From: CADCVT01 sp036389155
Lineage (GTDB): Bacteria; Actinomycetota; Thermoleophilia; Solirubrobacterales; Solirubrobacteraceae
Direction of reading: 5' to 3'
DNA: 64,000 bases
Assembly: GCA_036389155.1 (NCBI GenBank)
Contig: DASVQN010000053.1
Coordinates: forward strand, 62,001 to 126,000
The position numbers and the translations under genes are program-made. Shown here in pieces: positions 57,688 to 64,000 of this stretch. Position 1 is the stretch's first letter. Each line of letters starts with the position of its first letter. The notes beneath the pieces are model-generated. The model was not told where the DNA came from. It did no database searches and saw nothing but the letters and a program-made list of their open reading frames with translations.

Positions 57688-58041
57688 CTAGACCTGCGTC
57701 CTGAAGACCTCGTTGATGGCCTCGACGCCCTTGGTGCGGAGCTGGGACGCGAGCTGCATGGAAAGGCGGGCGCGCTCGACCGACATGACGACGGCGGCCG
57801 GGTCGGTCGCGGTGCCGGCGGCGAGCGCCTGGGACGCCTCGGCGCCCTTAACCTGGAGGTCCGAGAGGGCGCTGAGCTGCTTGCCGAGCTCCGACGAGAA
57901 CTTGCCGCCCGCGTCGGGCGTGCCCTCGAGCGCGCCGAGGCCGCTGACCTCGGCATCGGAGAGGCCGGCCTCGTCAAGCGGGGCGATGGTCCATTCGGTG
58001 GGCAGCGCTCCGGCGAGGGAGGAGGGGTCGATCGCCGGCAT
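57688..58041 (-). CDS. fliE: FliE, MS-ring/rod adaptor
   Basis: This 117-residue protein joins the MS-ring to the rod. The C-terminal half has the family sequence (ASQALAAGTATDPAAVVMSVERARLSMQLASQLRTKGVEAINEVFRTQV); the N-terminal 45 residues are variable. It lies 4 bases after flgC. Confidence 0.95.
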   Translation of the reverse strand: MPAIDPSSLAGALPTEWTIAPLDEAGLSDAEVSGLGALEGTPDAGGKFSSELGKQLSALSDLQVKGAEASQALAAGTATDPAAVVMSVERARLSMQLASQLRTKGVEAINEVFRTQV

Positions 58042-58045
58042 CGCG

Positions 58046-58495
58046 CTACTTGAGTAGGTCGAGGGTCTTGGTGAACATGCTCTTGGCGGTCTGCATCGCG
58101 GTGACGTTGGCCTCGTAGGCGCGGGACGCGGCGATCAGGTCGACCATCTCGGTGACCGGGTCGACGTTGGGCATCGAGACGTAGCCGTCGGCGTTGGCGT
58201 CCGGGTGGCCGGGGTCGTAGACCATGCGGTTGGGCGCCTGGTCCTCGGCAATCTCGACGACCTCGACGCCGCGCGCCGGAGTCGAGCCGGCGGCCGCCTG
58301 GCCCATGGCGGTGTTGAGCGCGCCGTCGAAGCCGCCGGCGGCCTGGCGCAGCACGACCTCCTTGCGGCGGTAGGGCTGGCCGTCGGCGCCGCGCGTGGAC
58401 TGCGCGTTGGCGAGGTTCTCGGCGGTGACGTCCATCCGCAGGCGCTCGGCCGACAGGCCGCTGCCCGAGATGTCGATGGCTCCGAACAGGCTCAT
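58046..58495 (-). CDS. flgC: FlgC, proximal rod protein
   Basis: FlgC (149 residues) begins SLFGAIDISGSGLSAERLRMDVTAENLANAQS and ends EMVDLIAASRAYEANVTAMQTAKSMFTKTLDLL, the two conserved rod-protein ends that form the coiled core. The ATG overlaps the flgB stop by one base (TGATG). Confidence 0.97.
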   Translation of the reverse strand: MSLFGAIDISGSGLSAERLRMDVTAENLANAQSTRGADGQPYRRKEVVLRQAAGGFDGALNTAMGQAAAGSTPARGVEVVEIAEDQAPNRMVYDPGHPDANADGYVSMPNVDPVTEMVDLIAASRAYEANVTAMQTAKSMFTKTLDLLK

Positions 58496-58851
58496 CAGCG
58501 GCTCCCGATCGCGATCTCGATGATGTCGGTGCGCGTGCGCAGCACCTGTGCCAGCGCCTCGTACTCCAGGGCGTTCTGCGCGAGGTTGGCCGACTCGGCG
58601 TCGATGTCGACGCTGTTGCCGTCCGGCCGCATCGGCGACGAGTCGTCGACCTGCGGCGCGAACGACGTCGAGGCCAGCGCCTCCGGCCCGCCGGCCATCG
58701 CCGACTGCAGCTGGGTGTGGAAGTCGACGTCCTGCCGGCGGTAGCCCGGCGTGTTGACGTTCGCGATGTTCTCGGCCAGCGCCTGCTGGCGCACGGCCGA
58801 GCCCTGGATGGCCCTCTCGAGGGCGACGTGGACGGTGTCGAAGAGCTCCAT
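58495..58851 (-). CDS. flgB: FlgB, proximal rod protein
   Basis: FlgB (118 residues) starts the long flagellar gene run. It has the conserved AVRQQALAENIANVNTPGYRRQDVDF near the N-terminus and the C-terminal ANLAQNALEYEALAQVLRTRTDIIEIAIG. No strong ribosome binding site precedes ATG 58851. A sigma-28-like promoter lies about 100 bases upstream. Confidence 0.96.
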   Translation of the reverse strand: MELFDTVHVALERAIQGSAVRQQALAENIANVNTPGYRRQDVDFHTQLQSAMAGGPEALASTSFAPQVDDSSPMRPDGNSVDIDAESANLAQNALEYEALAQVLRTRTDIIEIAIGSR

Positions 58852-58949
58852 GACGGGGTTGCGACCTCGATCGCGGCGATTCGCCCGTCCATGGGCTCAT
58901 TCGTCTGTTGGGGGTCCTGCGGGCGGCCTCCTTGGCGCCCATGGACCGG

Positions 58950-58976
58950 TCATCGGACCGTCGTGCTGTGTCTTTA
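58950..58976 (-). promoter_or_regulatory. Sigma-28-like promoter of the flgB operon
   Basis: TAAA (58976-58973), exactly 15 bases, then TCCGATGA (58957-58950). The first box is the perfect FliA word; the second differs from GCCGATAA at two positions. The box ends 99 bases before the flgB ATG in the 152-base gap after the FliT/FlgN-like gene. Control of rod and export genes by sigma-28 would be unusual. Confidence 0.6.
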
Positions 58977-59003
58977 GGGGGCCGCCCGCCGCCCCGGCGA
59001 TCG

Positions 59004-59324
59004 TCAGCCGACGGAGTCGAAGGTGCGCGCGGCGGTGAGCCCGGCCGCCGCGTAGCCGCGCAGCGTCGCGCGGCCCTGGTCCAGCCGCTGCAGCTCGGCG
59101 GTGACGGCGTCGCGCGTGCGCCGCAGCAGGTCGGCGACCTCGCCCTGCACGGCGAGCGTGCGCGAGAGGGTCGCGGCCTGGTGCGGCGCGACCTGCGCGG
59201 GCAGCACGGCCAGCAGGCGGTCGCGCTCGTGGTGCAGGTCGGCCAGGTCGTCGACGCGGCCCTCGGTGACCGCGCGCAGCTCGGCCTGCGCCAGCTCCAG
59301 GAGGGCGTCGGCCGGATCGGTCAT
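59004..59324 (-). CDS. Flagellar chaperone-like protein (FliT/FlgN type)
   Basis: This 106-residue protein is all helical (TDPADALLELAQAELRAVTEGRVDDLADLHHERDRLLAVL), rich in Leu, Ala and Arg, and resembles FliT/FlgN export chaperones in size and composition, though no strict motif exists. Its ATG overlaps the fliS stop (ATGA), where fliT is usually found. Assignment rests mainly on context. Confidence 0.7.
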   Translation of the reverse strand: MTDPADALLELAQAELRAVTEGRVDDLADLHHERDRLLAVLPAQVAPHQAATLSRTLAVQGEVADLLRRTRDAVTAELQRLDQGRATLRGYAAAGLTAARTFDSVG

Positions 59325-59695
59325 GCGCCGGCGGCGATCTCCGCCCACGCCTCGCGCAGGTCGGCGAGCAGCTTCGCGGCGCGGCTGATCTTCTCGGGGT
59401 CGCGCTCGATGCGGGCCTCGATCAGCAGGCGCTTGCAGAAGACGTAGATGCCCTGGAGGCGCTCGGCCAGCTGGCCGCCCGCCTCCACGTCGAGCGTCAC
59501 CAGCAGCTCATCGACGATCGCGTCGGCCTTCGTCATGCGGTCGAGGGCGTGGCTCCACGCACCCTCCTGGGCGGCCATCTCGGCCTGGCGCAGGAAGCGG
59601 CCGGCGCCGTCGTACAGCATGACGACGAGCTGCCCCGGGCTGGCGGTCATCACGCTGCTCGCGCGGTACGCCTGCGGGGACGCGTAGGGGTTCAT
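59321..59695 (-). CDS. fliS: FliS, flagellin export chaperone
   Basis: FliS (124 residues) binds the C-terminus of flagellin and keeps it from polymerising in the cytoplasm. It begins with the conserved NPYASPQAYRASSVMTASPGQLVVMLYDGAGRFLRQAE and keeps ATKADAIVDELLVTLD-like and YVFCKRLLIEARIERD segments. In Bacillus FliS also takes part in the FliW-CsrA flagellin feedback. It lies 76 bases after fliD; that gap holds nothing I recognise. Confidence 0.95.
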   Translation of the reverse strand: MNPYASPQAYRASSVMTASPGQLVVMLYDGAGRFLRQAEMAAQEGAWSHALDRMTKADAIVDELLVTLDVEAGGQLAERLQGIYVFCKRLLIEARIERDPEKISRAAKLLADLREAWAEIAAGA

Positions 59696-59771
59696 CGAGC
59701 CTCCGAGATCATGGTCAGTCGAACGCGATGATCGGGCGCCGGCCCTGCGGCTTGAGGCCGCCTCGGCGACC

Positions 59772-61148
59772 TTACGAGTCGTTCGTGCCGGGCAGGCGCG
59801 ACGCGAGCTCGCTGCTCTGCGCGTTCAGCTTCGCGAGCGACGTCTCGAGCGTCGTGAACTGGTGGCGCAGGAAGGTCTCCTTGCGCGACAGCCGGTCGTC
59901 CATCCGCTTGATCTGGTCGGCCAGCCGCGTCAGCTCCGAGCCGGCCGAGCTGATGCGCCCGTCGAAGAGCCCGCCACCGTCGGAGAACGGCTTGATCAGC
60001 GTGTCGATCCGGGCGCCCATCCCGTTCGTGGACGTGCTGCCGCGCAGCAGGCGCTCGACGGACGAGGGGTCGGCCTCGTAGGCCTTCAGGAACTTCGCCT
60101 CGTCGAACACGAGCTTCCCGCTGATGCTGTCGGGGTTGCTCGCCCCGCCGGTGGCCGCGCCGGTCGAGACGCCGATCTCGACGAGCTCGTCCATCGTGCT
60201 CGAGTTGCCGACGCTCGTCGGCGTCATGACGGCCAGGCGCAGCTGGGAGAGCATGTTCCCGAGGCCGCTGTCGTTGAACAGCACGCCCTTCTTGGCGTCG
60301 GTCGTCGTCGTCGGGTTGGTGACGCGCTTCTCGTTGGTCCGGCTGCGCGTGGCGTCGACGAGGGCGTTGTAGGCCTCCACGAACGCCTTGACGCTCGACG
60401 CCAGGGCCTTGCCGTCGACGACGGCGGTGCCGACCGTCACCTGCACGTTGGCCGTGGTGGTGCCGTTGAGCGTGAGCTCGAGCCCGGTGATCGCGTCCGT
60501 CACGGTGTTCGACGCGCGCACGTACGAGACGCCGTTGACCGTGAAGTTCGCGTCCTTGCCCGTCACCGCCGCGGTCTCGCCGGTGAGCACCTGGCCGGTC
60601 GCCGTGAAGTTCTGCCCGGCGCCGCTCGTCCTCGCCGAGAGCTGGAGCTGGCCGTTGAAGTTGCGCGCGACGATCGGCGACGCGGAGTCGCCGTTGATCG
60701 TGTTGACGATGGCGTCGACCGTCGAGTTCGCGGCGACGTTGATCGTGTACTGCGTGTTGGTCGCCGTCGTGGTGACGGTGATCGTCGACGGGTTCGGGCG
60801 CGTCTGGGTGTTGAAGGTGTGCGACGCGGTGGTCGCGAGCTGCTGGACCGAGACGTCGTACGTCCCCGGCGTGATGCTGCCCGAGGAGCGGGCGCCGACG
60901 CGGGTCGAGTCCGACGACGCGACGGTCTGCGTGGGCGCCCACGTGCCGGCGGAGGCGAGCGCCTGGGCCGCGGACTTCAGCGTCTTGAGCTTCGTCGCGA
61001 TGTCGCGCAGCGCGTCCTGGCGCGCCTGCACCGCCGCCTGCCGGCGCTCGAGACGAGCGCGCGGCTGGCGCTCGATCTCCATCAGCTGGGAGACGATCGC
61101 GTTCGTGTCCAGGCCCGAGCCGAGCCCGACGAAGTTCATCGATGCCAT
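59772..61148 (-). CDS. fliD: FliD, filament cap protein
   Basis: FliD (458 residues) caps the filament and folds incoming flagellin. The N-terminus FVGLGSGLDTNAIVSQLMEIERQPRARLERRQ and the C-terminal coiled region ADQIKRMDDRLSRKETFLRHQFTTLETSLAKLNAQSSELASRL are typical, with an ISGKLVFDEAKFLKAYEADP segment before it. The gene follows the FlaG-like gene by 21 bases. Confidence 0.96.
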   Translation of the reverse strand: MASMNFVGLGSGLDTNAIVSQLMEIERQPRARLERRQAAVQARQDALRDIATKLKTLKSAAQALASAGTWAPTQTVASSDSTRVGARSSGSITPGTYDVSVQQLATTASHTFNTQTRPNPSTITVTTTATNTQYTINVAANSTVDAIVNTINGDSASPIVARNFNGQLQLSARTSGAGQNFTATGQVLTGETAAVTGKDANFTVNGVSYVRASNTVTDAITGLELTLNGTTTANVQVTVGTAVVDGKALASSVKAFVEAYNALVDATRSRTNEKRVTNPTTTTDAKKGVLFNDSGLGNMLSQLRLAVMTPTSVGNSSTMDELVEIGVSTGAATGGASNPDSISGKLVFDEAKFLKAYEADPSSVERLLRGSTSTNGMGARIDTLIKPFSDGGGLFDGRISSAGSELTRLADQIKRMDDRLSRKETFLRHQFTTLETSLAKLNAQSSELASRLPGTNDS

Positions 61149-61169
61149 GGCCCTAGCCCACCTCCTGGC

Positions 61170-61535
61170 TCAGGCCGCGAAGTCCGGGTCGCCGCTCACG
61201 TCGATCGCCTCGCGCAGCGAGACCGGGCGCACGACGTCGCCCTCGACCGTCCGCAGCTCCGCGCGCACGCGGCCGGCGTCCGACTCGAAGCGCAGCTCGT
61301 GGCCCTGGGCGTGCAGCGCGTGGTACATCCGCGACGCCGCCTCCATCTCCTCCAGGACCGACACCGGGATGACCGGCTCGGCCGGCTCCGACGTCGCGTC
61401 GCTGCGGCGCGCACGGGCCAGCGCCAGGTCGTAGACCTGCGCGAACCCACCGTTCTCCGGCGCGCTGGGCGCCCGCTGGGCATGCACTCCTGTAGGCGGC
61501 TCCGAGCCGGTCGGCGGCACGAGTGGCGGCGTCAT
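61170..61535 (-). CDS. FlaG-like protein
   Basis: The 121-residue protein has a disordered N-terminal half and a C-terminal stretch HELRFESDAGRVRAELRTVEGDVVRPVSLREAIDV that follows the FlaG pattern (LxFxxDxxxxxxVxVxDxxxGEVIRxIP). FlaG genes usually precede fliD and affect filament length. ATG 61535 has AGGAGG 7 bases upstream. The match is partial, hence moderate confidence. Confidence 0.65.
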   Translation of the reverse strand: MTPPLVPPTGSEPPTGVHAQRAPSAPENGGFAQVYDLALARARRSDATSEPAEPVIPVSVLEEMEAASRMYHALHAQGHELRFESDAGRVRAELRTVEGDVVRPVSLREAIDVSGDPDFAA

Positions 61536-61542
61536 CGATTCC

Positions 61543-61578
61543 CCTCCTGGTGTCCCACCGCGTCCATCCGTGGACGCG
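61543..61578 (-). promoter_or_regulatory. flaG-fliD leader: GGA-loop hairpin plus Shine-Dalgarno
   Basis: CGCGTCCA and TGGACGCG (61578-61571 and 61566-61559) form a perfect 8-bp stem with the four-base loop CGGA in the mRNA. The ribosome binding site AGGAGG follows at 61548-61543. Again one GGA is in a loop and one at the Shine-Dalgarno, as in the flagellin leaders. Confidence 0.5.
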
Positions 61579-61591
61579 CGTCTGGGAGGGG

Positions 61592-61618
61592 CTATCGGTG
61601 CTGGGGGGAATCGCTTGA
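61592..61618 (-). promoter_or_regulatory. Sigma-28-like promoter of the flaG-fliD-fliS unit
   Basis: TCAA (61618-61615), exactly 15 bases, then ACCGATAG (61599-61592), ending 56 bases before ATG 61535. The mRNA would begin just before the GGA-loop hairpin, as in the flagellins. Confidence 0.55.
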
Positions 61619-61669
61619 CCGCACGGCACGAGCGGCAGCCAGGTGTTCGATGACGCGGTCACGGCCGGG

Positions 61670-64000
61670 TCAGGCGGCGGCGCCGAGGTGCTCGAGGAGC
61701 CGGGCGGCGCCGGCGTGGCTCGGCTCGAGCTCGCGCGCCCCCGCGGCGAAGACGGCGGCGTCCTCGTCCATGCCGCGCGCCCACGCGACCTGGGCGAGGC
61801 CCACGAGGGCCGCCGCGTCGGCGCCCTCGGTGTCGCAGACGGCGATCCACTCGTCGGCCGCGCTCTCGAGGAACCCGCGGCGCAGGTACACGCCCGCGAG
61901 GCGCTCGCGGCGCTCGCGCCAGGGCAGCGCGATCGTGTCGTAGAGGGCGGCGAGCAGCTCGAAGGACTCGAACGCCTCGACCCGGGCCAGCGCCTCGAGC
62001 ATGACGAGGGCGGGCTCGGCGGCCTCGGCCGGCAGGGTGGCCGGCGGCTGGTCGCCGGCCAGCGCCGCGTGCCACGCCCGCAGCAGGCTGCTCTCGGCGT
62101 GCGCGAGGCGGGCGATGCCGGGCAGGGCCAGCGCGTCGCGCGCGGCGTCGCCGTCCTGGCCCGCGAGCGCGGCGAAGGCGCGCGTGCGCGCCGCGGACGG
62201 CGCCCACGGGGAGTCCTCGGGGATGGCGGCGAGCGCCTCGAACGTCTCCGCGAAGCGCGCCTGCGAGAGGAGCGTCTCGCCGAGGGCCAGCAGCGCGGGC
62301 CCGCTGTGCGGCTGGCCGGCGACGACGACGCGCAGCTCGGCCTCGGCCAGCTCGGCGGCGCCCGCCTCGTACAGCGTGACGGCGAGCATGAACCGCGCGC
62401 CCGGGGCCATGTCCGCGATCGCCGCGTGGACGTCGGCGACGACCTCCTGCGGCTCGGCTCCCTGGGCCAGGCGCAGCGACGCGTACGGCTCGACCACGCC
62501 GATGAAGCCGGGATGGTGCTCGAGGCAGTGGCGGACCTCCGCCTCGGCCTCGTCCAGGCGGCCCTCGACGCGCATGAGGTCGGCGAGCGCGAGCCGGGCG
62601 AGGTAGCTGCCGGCGCCGATGGCGGCCGAGTAGCTGCTCGGCGCGTCGCCCATCTCCAGGCAGCGGCGCAGCAGGCGCTCGGCCTCCGCCGCGTCGCCCG
62701 CGGCGTGGGTGGACACGGCCAGCTCGAGCACGACGTCGGTGAAGCCGGGGAAGAGCTCGAGGACCTCGGCGCTCAGCTCGCGGACGCGGTCGTGGCGGCC
62801 GAGCGCGTTGAGCACGCGGACGTAGCGGCTGCCCAGCGACGGCACGTAGGCCTGGCGCACGACGCGCCCGTCCTCGCCGCGCAGGCGCTCCCACGCGATG
62901 CCGAGCTCGCGCTCGGCGGCCGGCAGGTCGCCGAGGGCGTGGTACTCCGAGCCGAGGTTGAAGTGCAGGAAGGGCGAGTCGTCGCCCTCGGCCATCTGGC
63001 GCTCGAGGAGCTCGAGGTTGCGCTGCGACTTGCCCTTGCTGTCGCGCACCGCGCCGAGGTAGCCGAAGTGGTCCACGCGCACGTCGCACGTCACCAGGCG
63101 CTCGGGCAGGTAGGCGGGGAGGTTCTGCGCCCACTGCTCGTGCAGACGGCCCTCGAAGCGGTACTCGGGCCGGTTGCGGAAGATGCGCAGCGCGTTGAAG
63201 TTCAGCGCGTGGTTGTCCTCCTCCTCGCCGACGAAGTTCGTCATGACGAGGTAGAAGGCGTCGCGCCACGTCTGGCCGAGCAGCTCGCGCAGGCGCGGGC
63301 CGTCGCCCTCGACGAGGACCTCGTCGGCGTCGAGGTAGATGATCCAGTCCGACGTCGCCGCGTCGACCGACACGTTGCGCGCCGCCGCGAAGTCGCCGGT
63401 CCACTCGTGGTGCAGGACCTTCGCGCCGAACGACTCGGCGATCTCGACGGTGCGGTCGGTGGAGCCCGTGTCGACGACGACGATCTCGTCGACGTGCTCG
63501 TGAATCGCGGCGAGCGTGCGGCCGAGCATCGCCTCCTCGTCCTTGACGATCATGCAGAGGCTCAGCGTCCTGCCGTCGGCCGGACGCGCCCTGTCGGCGA
63601 TCTTCCTCGCGCGCGGGGCGAGGTCCTTGAGGACGATCTTCAGCGGGGGCGGAAGGTGGATGCTGGAGACCCCGGCGCGGCGGCGGCGGCCGATCTCCTC
63701 GAGGTTGCGCTCGACGTGCGCGAGGTCGGGGTCGAGGCGGCGGGCGGCCTTGAACAGGTCCTCCGCGGCGCCCAGCTCGCCGAGCTCGTAGAAGGCGATC
63801 CCGGCGTAGTTGAGCAGCCACGGCTCGCGCGGCTCGTCGGTCAGGACCTCGAGCGCCTCGCGGGCGACGGCGGCGAAGATGGGGCCCATCGCGGCGACGT
63901 CGTTGCCGGCCGTCGAGAGGCCGGCCTCGATCAGGCGCTTGCGGGCCTCGTAGCGGCGGTGATGGTCCTCGACGGCGGCGGCCTCGGCGAACAGCGCGCG
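61670..64000 (-). CDS. TPR-containing family 2 glycosyltransferase (5' end outside the window)
   Basis: The visible 776 residues run off the right edge: the frame upstream of the ATG at 63889 is open to 64000 and reads like protein (FAEAAAVEDHHRRYEARK), so that ATG is probably internal. A TPR pair precedes a GT-A domain (LSLCMIVKDEEAMLGRTLAAI, VDTGSTDRTVEIAESFGAKVL, WIIYLDADEVL). About 480 residues of TPR-like helices follow. It lies upstream of the flaG-fliD unit, so protein glycosylation of the filament is a reasonable guess; related enzymes also glycosylate other surface proteins. Confidence 0.85.
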   Translation of the reverse strand, partial: RALFAEAAAVEDHHRRYEARKRLIEAGLSTAGNDVAAMGPIFAAVAREALEVLTDEPREPWLLNYAGIAFYELGELGAAEDLFKAARRLDPDLAHVERNLEEIGRRRRAGVSSIHLPPPLKIVLKDLAPRARKIADRARPADGRTLSLCMIVKDEEAMLGRTLAAIHEHVDEIVVVDTGSTDRTVEIAESFGAKVLHHEWTGDFAAARNVSVDAATSDWIIYLDADEVLVEGDGPRLRELLGQTWRDAFYLVMTNFVGEEEDNHALNFNALRIFRNRPEYRFEGRLHEQWAQNLPAYLPERLVTCDVRVDHFGYLGAVRDSKGKSQRNLELLERQMAEGDDSPFLHFNLGSEYHALGDLPAAERELGIAWERLRGEDGRVVRQAYVPSLGSRYVRVLNALGRHDRVRELSAEVLELFPGFTDVVLELAVSTHAAGDAAEAERLLRRCLEMGDAPSSYSAAIGAGSYLARLALADLMRVEGRLDEAEAEVRHCLEHHPGFIGVVEPYASLRLAQGAEPQEVVADVHAAIADMAPGARFMLAVTLYEAGAAELAEAELRVVVAGQPHSGPALLALGETLLSQARFAETFEALAAIPEDSPWAPSAARTRAFAALAGQDGDAARDALALPGIARLAHAESSLLRAWHAALAGDQPPATLPAEAAEPALVMLEALARVEAFESFELLAALYDTIALPWRERRERLAGVYLRRGFLESAADEWIAVCDTEGADAAALVGLAQVAWARGMDEDAAVFAAGARELEPSHAGAARLLEHLGAAA

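Noticed and set aside
59696..59771. Gap between fliD and fliS as a possible promoter region
   Set aside because: No sigma-28-like pair with 15-base spacing and no TAnnnT near the fliS start could be found.
63889..64000. ATG 63889 as the true start of the TPR-glycosyltransferase
   Set aside because: The frame continues open to the window edge with protein-like helical sequence and no ribosome binding site precedes the ATG, so the gene is treated as truncated.

Overview
The window is very GC-rich DNA in which most genes are joined by 1-14 base overlaps (ATGA, GTGA, TGATG) and GTG starts are common. Several proteins belong to families typical of deep-branching Actinobacteria (DUF3105, LytR C-terminal domain, PxKF and PA14/LamG surface proteins, an ECF sigma factor with a long tail). 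Together with a Gram-positive-style flagellum without FlgH or FlgI, this suggests a motile member of the Thermoleophilia/Solirubrobacterales (Conexibacter/Patulibacter-like). That placement is inferred from gene content only. No rRNA, tRNA, CRISPR array, insertion sequence or prophage was seen, and no stretch longer than about 300 bases lacks a gene.

Left part (1-12.8 kb), housekeeping and envelope: a partial transketolase diverging from inorganic pyrophosphatase and a haloalkane-dehalogenase-like hydrolase, a secreted beta-propeller protein, a short-chain dehydrogenase, a membrane diguanylate cyclase, an ECF sigma factor fused to a zinc-binding anti-sigma-like domain, an alpha/beta hydrolase, a DUF3105 protein, a secreted peptidoglycan amidase, an ATP-grasp enzyme and a secreted trypsin-like protease.

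Middle part (12.9-32.4 kb), surface polysaccharide and cell surface: a sugar-phosphate transferase, three glycosyltransferase or methyltransferase genes, NAD-dependent epimerases, a CapD/PglF-type nucleotide-sugar dehydratase, a DegT aminotransferase, DedA and UppP-like lipid-carrier proteins, a phosphosulfolactate synthase operon, a LytR_C protein, and two large secreted proteins (PA14-FecR and LamG-PxKF).

Right part (32.4-64 kb), motility, all on the minus strand. One run of genes reads flgB-flgC-fliE-F-G-H-I-J, a transglycosylase, fliK-flgD-TIGR02530-flgE-flbD-fliM-fliY/N-motA-motB-fliL-fliN-fliO-P-Q-R-flhB-flhA-flhF, two unknown small genes and a glycosyltransferase. Two nearly identical flagellin genes and a CHAP peptidoglycan hydrolase follow. 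Upstream lie a chaperone-like gene, fliS, fliD, a FlaG-like gene and a TPR-glycosyltransferase that runs off the window. fliA, flgM, flgK, flgL, csrA and fliW are not in the window.

The most interesting signal is regulatory. Six start regions carry sigma-28-like promoters (TAAA-like box, exactly 15 bases, then NCCGATNA-like box). The leaders of both flagellins, the flaG-fliD unit and flbD fold into hairpins that show GGA in the loop next to the ribosome binding site, the arrangement known for CsrA targets. Outside the flagellar region many genes instead have a TAnnnT box 6-10 bases before the start codon, often as overlapping divergent pairs, which points to leaderless transcription.
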